The notes beneath the pieces are model-generated. The model did no database searches. It saw only the letters and a program-made list of their open reading frames with translations, and was not told where the DNA came from. The position numbers were made by a program, and so were the translations under genes. Below, piece by piece: positions 1 to 28,750 of a DNA stretch of 64,000 bases (its first letter is position 1; each line of letters opens with the position of its first letter). The DNA is from Heterotrichella gracilis. Its lineage: Eukaryota; Sar; Xanthophyceae; Tribonematales; Xanthonemataceae. The stretch lies in contig JAULBX010017747.1 in assembly GCA_032358255.1 (NCBI GenBank), positions 1 to 64,000 on the forward strand. Direction: 5' to 3'.

Positions 1-356
1 GGGACGCTAACTAGTAAACCCCACTTTTGAAAAATCACAAACACCTGAGAAAGCGCTGTTGCCACCTCCAACTGGGAACAAAATGCCTTGAGTATATTTA
101 ATGCGCATTTGCAGTAACAGACTACTACCAAGTTCGCGTTGATAGACCATTACCATGCTTTCAATAAATGTTTTCTTCCAGAGAATTACATTACTAAGAA
201 AAATGCCAGCTTGATACGACGAAGAGTGTCCAAAGCCGCAACTTGATGCCCATCAACGTTGCACAGCAATCAGTATTGATGTTGTTGCCTTCGTTTCCAT
301 CCCTGTTTGTCCTGTGACGCAAACCGCTGACTGGTTTGTCCATTCACAATTTGCAG

Positions 357-1725
357 GCGTGCACACCTGAGATGTGGTCAAGGATTATAAATCAGGTCAA
401 CAGCACGGGGCTGGAGGGGAATGTCAACGGACTGATGCAGGTGTTTCAGGTATGGTGTGTAGACAATACAGCAGTGCCTGGAGTGCCATTGCCCAATCCT
501 GTGTCCATCTCTTACCTGGGCATCATATACCAGCTAATTGCTGGATATGTAATTTGCATGAATTTCGTTCCTTTTCAAATAGCCCTTGTTGTACTAAATT
601 CATTCATTGTCCGCCTGCTCCCGTTCACCCTCGTGAATGATGCACCTACACAGCAGGTTGGCAACCGAGTAGATTTTCCATTTCATGCAGGCCCGCCTCC
701 TTATGGCCATTGACTGGCCTGAAGCCAGCCTACCCACGCACCCCGCCCTGCTGGAGCAAGCCAGGGCTGCTTGGATCGAAGCCAGGGACCAAACCATCAT
801 CAGCCCTTTCCACACCAGCGTGTCGTGCATGCTGCAGCAGCTGGGCGTGAAGCACAGGGTGGAGCAGCTGACCCAGGATGAGCTGCTGTCTGTCGACATT
901 GCCCTGGAGGGTAAGGGTTTATGGTTTAGGGTTTGGGGCGCATGGTCACGTGGGTAAGGGCTGGAATGCTTGTGCTGTTGGGCCATGTGGCACAGCAGTG
1001 TGTGCTACCCATGGGCTGCTTGGGACAAGGGACTATTCTCCTCATGTGCTTCCCGTATTCACAAACCTGTCACCTTACTCCCCCTGCCCCCCAGATTCCC
1101 GCATCGCCATTGAGGTTGACGGCCCCTCCCACTTCACCAGCAACCCCCCCTACGAGCCGCTGGGGCGCACCCTAGCCAGGCGGAGGCTGCTTGAGGCAAG
1201 GGGGTGGACGGTGATCAGCGTGCCATGGTTCCACTGGGAGACGGCATCGGACGAGCAGCGCAAAGCGATGCTGGTGCAGGTGAGCGATCGCCCTGTGCTG
1301 AATACTGATTACTTATGGACTGGTCGTGGTTTTTGTAAAACCCCTTGTGTGGTTCCACTGGGAGAGGGCGTGAAATGTGCATGGCAAGGCATGGCTGGTG
1401 CAGGCAAGGAGTAGTGGAGCCAGCTGTGCAAATAAACTAAACGCCACACATGTATGGAAGAAAAAAATTGAGTATGGGCCTATGGTCAGTGAGGTACTCA
1501 CACTCGTGACGGCATGACCAGCGGCATTTCTTCTTCTTGAAGGTGTTCTGCATTGCCGCATGTCTGAACCTTCCCTGCTGGCTTTGAATCAGTGCAGTAG
1601 TTAAGTGGATTCCAACGTGCGTGGGATTCTCATGTTCTTATTGCTGTTCTCTGACAGCTACTATCGGGTGTGGGCAGCTGGTCTATGCAGCCAGGGCGGG
1701 CGTGGTGGCGCGCAACGCGCAGTGA
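357..1725 (+). CDS. OPR/RAP-domain protein, 3' part only (paralogue of the next gene)
   Basis: Four 3' exons are visible: 357-449, 691-910, 1095-1279 and 1678-1725; the 5' part lies before the window. The exons are in phase and end at a TGA. The third exon encodes a RAP domain (IAIEVDGPSHF ... GWTVISVPWFHWE), a putative RNA-binding or nuclease-like fold found in organelle RNA-processing proteins of algae and apicomplexans. Exon by exon it matches the downstream gene: CTPEMW against CTPQMW, LLEQARAAWIE against LLEQARVAWIE, and a last exon starting LVYAARAG against LIAAARAG. The protein is therefore probably an OPR-repeat protein imported into chloroplast or mitochondrion to stabilise, process or translate an organelle transcript; the target cannot be read from sequence. 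The intron after 1279 carries a short echo of the RAP exon near 1350-1365. Positions 1-356 look like intron and hold no exon I can support. Confidence 0.8.
1350..1365 (+). repeat. Exon-edge echo, first OPR/RAP gene
   Basis: GTGGTTCCACTGGGAGA repeats a piece of the RAP exon (about 1226-1242) inside the following intron. Confidence 0.5.
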
Positions 1726-3648
1726 CCGGGAGAGGCTGGCGGGGATTCGCCACAACCCAGAGCTGCTGGAGCCACCATGGGGCGCTGCGCACCCCTGACT
1801 AGGCCACCGCTCTGGCGGCTGTGCGCAGCGCCACTTGAGGCTAGCAGGCAGTGGGGAAGGTGGTTCATCAGCAAAGTGCCGTACTTGGAGTCAGGCAAAG
1901 TCAGTAGTAGTTCCGACTCCCATTCAGGCCGATCTCGCCACCTTACCTGCCCGTGCCAATTCATCCCCATGAGGTTCTGTCTACCCTAACTTATTAACAC
2001 TGCTCCCTGCTGGGTCAGCTCCTCCCGCTCCTGCCAGCGCCACTCCTGCTGCTACCACGTTGTTCTCCTTTCTAGGATTAAATGTCTAGAGTGAACTGGT
2101 ATTCATTGCTTGTATCAAGTATTGAATTGTTGGCTGGCGCCGCTGGGCAAGGGTTGCACCTCATCGAGTACAACTTGAAGGCACCAGTCTGACTGTTATC
2201 CGCTTTGCAAATTACGTTACCAGCATGGTTGGAGTGTTTGCAGAGTAATTGAATTGGAACTGTTTTGTTTCTGTAGCGCACTCTTTGTGGTGTCTAAGCT
2301 GCGCATGTGCATGCCATGCATGCATGACACCTTGTGCACACGACTGCTGCACTGCAAGCACCAAGGACAGGGTATGGGGGGCAGCCAAGCATACTTACAA
2401 CCCAATAATGGCGACGAGAGAAAGAATGTGCTGCAGATGGCTCAAACAAATCCTCCCAGGCAGTCACTTATCGTCCACTTATGGAACGGATTTGAGGACG
2501 CTTAAGCGCGCTTGAGGACGCCCACGTGCCCCTAAAGCGTCCTCAGGTTCCCGCCATAAGTGCGAGTAAATTTCCGCGCTTTGGCACATTGTCACAGTGC
2601 AACTCAGCGTGGGAACCCCAGATTAGGGTTTGCATCGGTAACTGCACGCACATCTGCCGCATGCACCACTGGACCCCAATCTCTGCATATTTCCTTGTCA
2701 AGAACTGGAATTAGGAGTGCTGTGGATACTGACAAAGGTCCACTCGACCCACCAAAGCCTCTGGAGTAAAACAGCTGTTGCTGTACTGGATAGTGCTCAC
2801 CTAGGCCCACACGAAACCTTGCAGGAAGGCGAGCAGAGACGCCTAGTGCCAAGGGCAGTTTAAACTAAAGCGGGGAACGACATAGATGAGCTGGAAACAT
2901 CCAGCGGAAGCTTATTGCCCAAGCAGTTTGTGCCAAGTGAGTGTCCGCCACCAGTTCTGCGTCCGAATTGCTTGCTCCTCATCTGTCCGTATTGCAGCAG
3001 ACATCTATCCTCAAGTCTGTGCCAACTTATAGGTAGCTGCAAGTATGGCTGCTTGACACTCGTACCGGTCACATCCTCTCACCATGCTGAAATGTGCGTT
3101 ATATGCATGCTTTAGCATTATTGATGCATGCATATTCCTTGACGCTCATTCCACCATGTGGGCTGCCTGAAAGGTGTCAAAGTACCAGACAAGCTCTCTC
3201 TGACACCTGAAGAGGCGCTACAACCTTGCTAGCCACATACCTGGCTAAGCCAGCCACCAACGCTGGGATTCAGCAGCCGCACAGCACCCCTTGCGCATGG
3301 AGGCCCCCGCACCACCAGCTCCTGCGGCAGTGTGGGGACACCAGCAACTCTGTTGAGCCGCCACAGCCTCACAGGCCCCACTGCAATCTGCCTAGCCATG
3401 CGGGAAACTAACTGAAGGGCATGTGCAGTTGCAGCTCCTGGCATACTTTGGCTACCACCACGCAGCATGATGGTGGGGTTGAGTAGGTCCCCTTGCCTGG
3501 GCACGAGCACTTTGCAGGGCAAGCGATTGCTTGGCGGTGTCGGCGTGCGGTGCAGGTATGTGTGGATGCGTACAACGGGGTGCCATCCGAGCATAGTATG
3601 CTCACAAATATAGCCTTGCTGGAGTGCTCTGATATACGTGCGTTGTAA
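1726..3648. other. Intergenic stretch between the two OPR/RAP genes
   Basis: About 1.9 kb. It should hold the 3' UTR of the first gene, the promoter and probably an unrecognised first exon of the second. A small inverted repeat (arms about 2492-2504 and 2535-2546, TGAGGACGCTT) is visible. A 140-codon frame on the minus strand (3229-3651) has no recognisable domain and I do not call it. Confidence 0.5.
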
Positions 3649-3651
3649 CAC

Positions 3652-6600
3652 TTGTGGGAACGCTTTTGTGTTTGTTGTTTGTGTGTGGCACTTGTGGGCA
3701 CCCCTCAGCTAGCACCCCACCACCAGTTGCCGCGGCGCGTGTGTGTTTGGACAACCTCAAGACCAGTCTGCATACACAGGATTCCAAGGGAGAGTGGCAA
3801 TAGGAGTGCTGCAACAGCGCACGCCACAGGCGCCCTTTCACCTTCAGAACCAACAGAAAAGAGGCAACCGCGAGGAAACGGGGAGGGGGTCCCTCGCCAC
3901 AAGAGCGAGCGGCCAAACACAGGCAGTGTGTATCCACGCCAAAAGCAAAGAGATGGCCCTAGGGTTTGGCAGGGAACTGGTCAAAATCCAAATGGAGAGA
4001 ATGGAGCCAGTAGGAGGCGTCCGCCCATCCCATTGCAAAAGCGGCGAGGTGCACTGATCTCGATCAAGATCAACAAACAGATCACCAGTGCAGAGAAAGT
4101 TGAGGTATGGATAGCATGGAAGGCTGTATGCTTGGCGAAGCATTAGCTTCTATGTGCAAGCTTGTGCATGGTACAGCATCTGACTTTCTGCCACACCTGC
4201 TGGTGGCGCGAGTGCATTACCTCTTTGTGGATGCAGTACTGGGAATGTTGCCTCTACATTACACTCACATGTCCTCAGAGGATGCTCCTTGCATGGGCCA
4301 GCTGTTGTGCTCATCATGTCCTCTGGTAGCAATTTTTACAGAACTGTGATCATGTCCAATGGGAACCTCCTTGGTTGTGAACCGCGATTGCACCACATTG
4401 GCTGTCCACCAATCAAGGTGCATGCATAGGTAGGTTATCGAAAATCAAGTGATCATTTGCAATCGTCTCTAATCGCAGGACATCCTGGAGATTGTGCGCA
4501 CCCAGCGGTCCGATTTCGACGACATCTGCATTAGCACATGTCTCCACCGGCTGGCAAAAGTGGTCACCACCGTCCCTGGTCAGGCGAGGATGAAGGGGCA
4601 CCTGCTGGGGAGCGCTGACTTCAAGGACTTGCTGGTTCTCACAGGTATGGTGGCTGCCAGCTCAGCTGCAGATGCAGATGGATGTCAACAGCAAGTGTTA
4701 AGGTAGCTGCAAGTTGGCATACTGTCCACCAATTGTTTTTACTACAGCAGGCGTCCATGCACCTGCATGCAGCATGCAGTGTCAGCATCAGCATCGTCTA
4801 AATGAACTGAAACTTGCTGCAGCTTAGTTCATGCCAGTGCTTCGATATCAATAAAACACATTTCATCTTGCACATTTTCTCCATTGAATTCATCTGATTT
4901 AAGTTCTGTATTTCATTATAAAGGCTAGCCATTCCATTTTGTCCTATTTTCTTCCGCCCAGCTCACCAATCTCCCTTGCCTTGTAGAGAGCAGGCTGGAC
5001 GGCTTCCAGAGCCGCAACGTGGTCAACATCCTGTGGGCATTTGCCAAGGTGTCCTACGTGCCACCCCAGCCCTTCATGCCCAAAGTGTACGGCTACCTCA
5101 TCCACCACCTGCCCGGCTTCAACCCGCAAAACACCTCCAACACCGCCTGGGCGCTGGCCACACTCGACTGCCAGCTGCCGGAGGAGCTGATGGTGCTGCT
5201 GGACCAGCGCAGCGCGGCAACTATGGCAGATTTCAACGTGCAGAACCTGACAAACATCATCTGGGCGTTTGCCACCATGGGCTACAAGCCCTCGGGAGCG
5301 TTCAAGGATGCGCTGCAGCAGCAGATCCTTGTTGTAACCAACTCAGGGGGGATGAACTGCCAGGGCCTGTCAAACATGACGTGGGCATTCGCTGCCCTTG
5401 GTGAGTGCCCCAGCCAGCCGGTCCTCCAAGCCTTCCAACGGGAGATCATCGCACAGGCCAGCGACCTCAACTCGCAGGCCCTCTCCAACATCCTGTGGGG
5501 ATTCGCCACGCTGGATCGGGTCCCCAGCAGGGAGCTGCTGCAGCGCATGCAGGGGCAGATTTTACTGAAAGCCAACAGGTTCAATGAGCAGGAGCTGTCC
5601 AACACCCTGTGGGCCTTTGCCTGCCTGGGCCACCGGCCCGAGGAGGCGGTGATGCAGGCGCTGCTGAAGCAGGTTGCTGCAAAGGCTGCGGGGTTCACTG
5701 CCCAGGCCATTGCCATCACGCTGTGGGCTGTGGCCAAGATCACCAGCGGCGTGCAGAAGTCTGGGGACGTGAAGGCAGCTGTGCAGCAGCTGGAGCAGCA
5801 GATCCAGGGGAAGGCCAGTGGCTTCCAGGCGCAAACCATCGCCAACGTGCTGTGGTCGTTCGCTGTGCTCGGCTATGAGGTTGATCCAGAAGTGATGGCC
5901 TTTTTGGAGCTCCAGGTGGGGATGGTATTCAATTCCTGAAAATCCCGCATCCTTGTTGGTCATGTTAACTTTACTGGAATCTTTGTTTTCATGTAAGCTA
6001 AGTTGATTTCCTTCCTGCAGATACTGGCCAGAGCGCAGGACTTTGCTCCCCAGACCCTTTCTAACACCCTCTGGGCCTTCCCCAGCCTGGGACACCGGCC
6101 CAGCAACCAGGTCCTGGTTGTGCTCCAGGAGCAATGTGTTGAGAAGGCGGGGGGCTTCACTGCCCAGGCGCTGTCAAACAGCATGTGGGCCTTCGCAGCA
6201 ATGGCCTATTTCCCAAGTGAGGGGTTGCTGGACTCTTTCAAGCTGCAGGCAGTGGAGAAAGTTGGGGATTTCAGCGCGCAGTCGGTGGCCAACCTGGTGT
6301 GGGCGCTGTGCAAGTTTGCTCACTACGATCCAGCCATCATGGACTGTATGGCGGCGCGGGCAATCGCCTTGGGACAGGTCAGCATGTAAATCTTCAATGC
6401 ATGTCTGTATGACTCACAAACTCAATGTGGTTATCCTGCAAACCTGTTGCAAAAATTGCACATTATCACGTATCCTGTGCGTTGCAAAATGAAGAAATTA
6501 TCGGACCACTTGCTTGAAACCCTCGTTTGGGACTCCTTTGTCACTTCTTGGATCCCTTGCATGAAAGCCTTCTTCTTGTTTTTTGGTTTGCAGGAGCTCA

Positions 6601-8816
6601 ACCATCAAGATGTCAGCACTCTGATTCTGTCATACGCTGGCTTGGGTATCCACCAGCCAGCCTTGGTGGAAGCTCTCAGCGGACGGGTGGAGAAGAACGT
6701 TGAGAATTTCATACTGCAACAGCTTGCAAACATCCTCTGGTCCCTGTGCGTCCTACAGGTAAACAGTTTATCATCATCATTTTATATATCGTTTATTCTT
6801 CAACAGCTCAAACCGACCAGGAGGGGTGTCTGACTCGCGTGTGTGTCGTCTGCCCTGCTATGTGGAGGGAACAAAGGTCACCCAATGTGAACATGCCCTC
6901 CCTGCTTGTTTCAGGTGTGCACCCCCCAAATGTGGGCATTGCTGGTGGGCCAAATCGAGAAGCTGGAGGTCGATTGGGAGGGGCTGAACCAACTGTATCA
7001 TGTGAGTTGCATTTTCCAGCAGCCACAGACCTGCTTTCTAAACTCAGTCTGCACCCTTGCAAAAATTAGCAGCAGCTGGGATAAAATGCTCTCTGTAAAC
7101 TTGGAATTGACCATGGTGCAATTTCATATGCACACTTCCCGCACTGTGTCGTTTAACCCGTACTGTGGACACACACCGCCCATCAGCCCGCATTGTACAA
7201 AACAGGGGAATACAATGGAGGCAGCATGCATAAAAACCATATTAGCATAATATATCTATGTTGGTCTGTGTGCTCGTGGCTTTGAACGGCTCCCACCCCA
7301 CTGCAGACCCCTCACCTGCTTCTGGGTTCTTGCCATGCAGTCGCACCTCCTCATGGCCCTGAACGAGCCCGAAATTGCTCAACGGGTCGATCCCAAGCTG
7401 CTGGAGCAAGCCCGCGTGGCGTGGATCGAGCAGGCAACCGAGAACATCGTGGTCAGCGACTTCCACAGGGAGGTCTCCGGTGTGCTGCACCAACTGGATA
7501 TGGGCCACACCATGGAGCAGATGACGCAGGACAGGCTGTTCTCTATGGACATCGCCCTGAAAGGTGAGCCTAAACCCTAAACCCTAAACAGACTGTTCAT
7601 AGTTGATGGACATCGCCCTGAAAGGTGAGCCTCCACCCTAACCCCAAGTCTGCATGCTGCTGCTCCAGATAGGGGTATCGTTAATTTTATTGCACTGCAC
7701 TGTAGTTGATGGCGCTCGAGTCACCATATGCAAATTGAAACAGGAGCTGTGTGCGGCATCAAACGCAGACTATGATGTTTGGCATTAATGTTATGCTCAA
7801 AATCGTGGGAAAAGGGTTCCATCACAGAACTCAGCACCACACCACCTGAACAAACAACACACTTGGCAAGCCCACACAACTCTTCATCTCTCCTCGCCCT
7901 ACATTTCATTACAGTACAGTACATGCGTGCCCCCAGAGGGATGCATCCACAACCTTCACCCCTCCTTGCCCTTGCCCCCCAGATTCCCGCATTGCCATTG
8001 AGGTTGATGGCCCCTCCCACTTCACTAGCAACCCCCCCTACCAGCCGCTGGGGCGCACCCTAGCCAGGCGGAGGCTGCTTGAGGCAAGGGGGTGGACGGT
8101 GATCAGCGTGCCATGGTTCCACTGGGAGACAGCCTCTGATGACCAGCGCAGGGTCATGCTGGTGCAGGTGAGCAATTTCACCGTGTTAAATACTGATCTG
8201 GTAAATGTCTAGGGTCCGTGATGGTGATGGCAAAACCCTAGTGATCAGCGTGCCCTGGTTCCACTGGGAGACGGCGTCCGATGACCAGCGCAAGGCGATG
8301 CTGGTGCAGGTAGGGATGAGCCTGTGGGTGACATGCAGTGCAGTGTTGTCTTCGCACAGCCACAGTTACATCAGTACACCATGCTGATCAGCGGGCAAGA
8401 CTTGTGGATACATTCTCATTATGCTGTGGGGGCAGACATGAAAACAAATAGATCCATGCAACTTGCATGGATACACCCTCGTGGCCGTGGAATCGCATCG
8501 CCACACTGGTACGCCTATGCACCTCCCCAACTGACTTGCCCTGTTAGATAGTTAGTTAGTTACATGCATTCCAGCACAGCCAGATTAGCAGTCAGTCTTG
8601 CACATGCGGCGCCACGCAGCTGTTTGAACCACTTATTGATCCCACGCTTGCTCTGTACGGTCCTCAAAACCCTGCTCAAGGGCCTAGCCTTGCCTGCTGC
8701 ACCTCCCCACCGCTGCTGAACTTTTAAATTTGATTTGCCTGCAGCTGATTGCGGCGGCCAGGGCGGGACAGGTGGGGCCACAGCAACAACAGCAGCCAGC
8801 CACTGCTGTGTTGTGA
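3652..8816 (+). CDS. OPR-repeat protein with C-terminal RAP domain (organelle RNA factor)
   Basis: Exons: about 3652-4104 (left limit uncertain), 4479-4644, 4987-5915, 6021-6377, 6594-6758, 6915-7001, 7341-7563, 7983-8167 and 8745-8816; all junctions are GT-AG and in phase, about 878 codons. Thirteen degenerate ~38-residue repeats with the core LSNxLWAFAxLG fill 4987-6758, the octotricopeptide type whose helical pairs bind RNA base by base. The RAP domain is in the exon 7983-8167. A basic, Ser/Thr-containing N-terminal exon suits an organelle transit peptide. The segment ITSAEKVEDILEIV followed by STCLHRLAKV resembles the N-terminal part of other RAP proteins. The first exon's reading frame has no ATG (its open frame begins at about 3649 after a stop), so the true start lies in an unrecognised upstream exon or the exon begins later. 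The last intron holds a 69-base echo of the RAP exon end (8241-8309). Target transcript unknown. Confidence 0.85.
7571..7589 (-). repeat. Interstitial telomere-like repeat (CCCTAAA)
   Basis: TAAACCCTAAACCCTAAAC directly after a donor site, between an exon end and its echo. Confidence 0.9.
7589..7632 (+). repeat. Exon-edge echo with donor site, OPR/RAP gene
   Basis: Bases 7606-7632 are identical to 7545-7571, the last 19 bases of the exon plus eight intron bases including its GTGAGC donor. Similarity extends upstream to 7589 (ACAGACTGTTC). A (TAAACCC) run fills the gap at 7571-7589. Confidence 0.9.
8241..8309 (+). repeat. 69-base echo of RAP exon end, with donor
   Basis: Encodes VISVPWFHWETASDDQRKAMLVQ-like residues in an open frame, followed by a GTAGGG donor, inside the intron 8168-8744. 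The parent is 8099-8167. It starts just after CCCTAG, an acceptor-like site, so it could act as an alternative exon. Confidence 0.9.
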
Positions 8817-10985
8817 TGATGATGTTGATGGCGTGATGACCACATGGCAGGGATGCTCTGAGCCAGGGAGAAGTGTTCGCCAGGGACGTTTATGCTTCAC
8901 CCTACCTTCCCCCCCCTTAGCAAGTGCCCCGCAGCCCGCACCTGGCCCCCCTGCCTCTTTGTTCTCGCCTCACCACTTCAGCTCCCATCCGTTTCTTTCC
9001 TGTGCACATCGCGAGTGTGCAAACTTGTAGCTCCTCCCGGACAAAATGCGGCATGTACCAAGTGTTACAGCAGTGTGGCAGTTAGTGTAGCATTTTATTT
9101 GGTTGTGGCCTTTTTAGGCCCAACCCCAGTGGACGGGCCAGTGCTCCTTAAGGTTTCAAAATTGCAGCACAGCTCAGGGAAGCAAGGCCAAGGCGTGCAC
9201 CAACACAGGAGGTTGGCTCTGGGATGGGCGTATTTAATATTTAGGAGTTTTCTCATCATAGATTAGTAGATTGTAGTGCATGGGGATCGCACTGATGCCA
9301 CATGCTGCACATGGAAATTGACTAAAGTTACATTTTTTTGGCAAACCTGGGGTTGGACCATTTATATCCTGGACTTGGGGATGGACCACATAATTTATGA
9401 CAATCACTGATGAGGGTATGAGTTAGAGGCCTGTGAGGGTACCGCACAACCCCACATTATTTGCTCAAGCCTCGAGAGCTTGTGTGCATCAGATATGCAT
9501 TGTGATTGTGGCTGGTTGTCAACTGGATGCCATCATGGCATGGCATGATGATCTGAGGTCTACCAGGGAAATTTCTGATGGATTTGTTTTGGTCCCAGTG
9601 GGCTTGTGTTGGCAGCCGTTCTGCCAGTGGCTCAGCCTGGTTGTGGTGCCCTAGTGCAAGTCATGCCTGATCAGTGGCCCCCAGCCCCTGGGGCTTACAT
9701 CCGCCTCTGTAAGTTTCAAAGTTACCGGCGGTCATTATGATACTGAGTATGATACTGAGTGACGTAAAGATTGTCAATTCCGCATTGCGATCCAATCGCA
9801 TAGTAATGAGTTGTGGTGCCTTGGTGCGCGCCAGTGGTCCCCTCACTCCTCCTCTCAGGTTGCGCATCCCCTTTCTTTCTTTCTGAAAGACTCAATTTGC
9901 ACGCCGGCAGCATTGGTCCTGGACCAGGGTCACCGCGTCTGCTGTTGACATCAGTAGCCAGCATGGCGCATCCCATGTTACGATAAACGCGAATTTGCAA
10001 CATGCTGCTTGTTACAGATGCGCGCGGTAGCACGGGTACAACCCAAACGACACCCTCGCGCTCCGTCACGGTGCAAGTGCATGTTGCCGCAGCGACTAGA
10101 GTCGACACCACCAGAAGGGTTGCCAAACAGGCGCACAGCACCTTTATAATTGGGCAAAAACAAAAAGGAACCAACGCTAGTACAGCCACAGCAATCTATG
10201 TCAAACTTAGGCAAACACTACAGGCACGGGACTACCACTACAAGAATACACGCGTTCGCATGTACCATAGATACAGAACAGGGCGGCTCAAGGGCAATGT
10301 TTGCACATCATACCAAATCCCCATCCCCATCCCCACCCACCCCTTCTCTCCCCAAAAGTCTGAGAATGGCACCTGGCCAGTACACATAGCCAGCTACGCA
10401 GGGTGCATCCAAGCGGAGTTACTAGGAAGAAAAAAAAGACAGTGCCACTACAGTTGGCAACTCATCCGTTCAACCAATGTACACAGCACCATTTCAACTT
10501 TCCCTTTCCCAGTACCGCACAACTGCTGTTGGCCCAATGGCCCAGGACTAATGAGAAGATCTGCGGTAATCTTTGCCAGCAATAATGCGCATATCGCGAC
10601 TGTGCGCTCCTTGGCTTAATGTAGGAAATGGACAAATCCTCGAAATTTCCACCAGGGTCCCTCCCTCCCATCCTCGTAGTGTACCTATGCGTATTTTTTC
10701 TCAATTTCCGTGTTTTGGAAAAGCGCAACTGCAGCTGTGCTGTGCGTACACACCACCAGAGCAGCGCGCGTCAGTGTGCGCGTTTTAGAGCATGCGTTCC
10801 AAAGGGTTGGCATGCCACACACTGCCATGCATTCGCTAAAACAGCCTCATTCCAGCAATTGCAGCTCGAAAACCAACTATGTAGAGAGTACATCACCAGT
10901 GCGCCCAACGCTACAAACCCCTCCTCCCACCCAAAGCTACCCCCCCTTCCCTTCTACCCAGCCCACCCCACCCGAGCCTCCCCAT
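8817..10985. other. Convergent 3' region between OPR/RAP gene and GOGAT
   Basis: About 2.2 kb, AT-richer than the exons, with no exon I can support. It should hold both 3' UTRs. Minus-strand TGTAA elements near 10011 and 9696 could be GOGAT poly(A) signals, giving a long 3' UTR. It contains two copies of a short dispersed motif (about 9640 and 9815) described separately. Confidence 0.5.
9640..9875. repeat. Short dispersed motif, two copies here and one near 30351
   Basis: TGGTGCCCTAGTGCAAGTCA ... CAGTGGCCCC at 9640-9682, TGGTGCCTTGGTGCGCGCCA at 9815-9840 and TGGTGCCCTGATGCGAGCCA at 30351-30370. The last two run on into GTTGCGCATCCCC or TGTGCGTCCCC and T-rich sequence. Possibly remains of a SINE-like element; no clear A or B box. 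Confidence 0.45.
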
Positions 10986-28032
<17,047 letters not shown>

Positions 28033-28750
28033 GCTATTGCTGTTGAGCGTCCAGGCGGCGACTGGGTGGTGAGATGATGGCAGCAGTACTAAGAGTGTGC
28101 GTGGCAAGCACCACGGTATATCGGAAGCGAGCGAGCGCTGATCCCAATAACGTGCCACTCAAGTAGGCGGTTTCGGCCTACGATCGGCGCATCAGCCCAC
28201 GTTGTGGTTCGAACCAGTGCGTCTCGGTGCGTAAAAGGGTTTCAGCAAGGCTTAGTGACGACACGACAGGCGAGTAAAGGAGGCGCTTTTTCAGGAAACG
28301 AGGGAGAAACTGGCCGTTATCCCCCTTGCAAAGATGAAAAATATCTCCACCGTGATTATCACGTGCACCTGGGCTAAACGTGAGTAAAAGCACGTTTGTT
28401 CTTGGTAGTAATAGGCTGCAGGCTAACTGTCAGGGTGGGTGCTGGCAGCTGCTTGCTTTGTATCGTACCGACAACCAGCATTGACGGCAGGAGTGTTGGC
28501 ATCAGGTGGGTCGCGGATTGCACATGCATGCATGCATTCATGGTTTGCGAAGGTATGGCCGCATGGGTGTGAGCTGGCACCTGTTGACTTGCTTTCCCGT
28601 TCTGGAAGTTCCAGAGGCTGCTTGAAACCACCCTCTTTTCAGGGTTCTAGCAGGCGCACCACTTGTTTGAAGTTTAAACGCCCATGTTGCACCCCTCTTT
28701 CCCCTGCAGGTCCATCCGCCAGCTGAGCCTTGGACCAGGTACCCATAGTC
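28033..28750. promoter_or_regulatory. Divergent promoter region, GOGAT / F-box gene
   Basis: About 720 bases separate the two start codons, so both promoters and 5' UTRs must lie here, possibly with an F-box 5' UTR intron (a CTGCAG acceptor-like site ends near 28709). A G-box CACGTG lies at 28360-28365, within the larger palindrome CGTGATTATCACG. No convincing TATA box. Regulation is inferred from position only. Confidence 0.4.

Noticed and set aside
3229-3651. 140-codon minus-strand frame between the OPR/RAP genes
   Set aside because: No recognisable domain, GC-driven open frame, and no splice partners; not reported as a gene.
28033-28158. Longer GOGAT N-terminus beginning at 28158
   Set aside because: The codon there is GTG, not ATG; the first in-frame ATG is at 28032.
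28203-28216. GGTTCGAACC resembling a tRNA T-loop
   Set aside because: No acceptor stem, D arm or anticodon arm can be formed around it.
28730-28750. F-box protein start at 28730
   Set aside because: The codon is TTG; the first ATG in frame is 28751.
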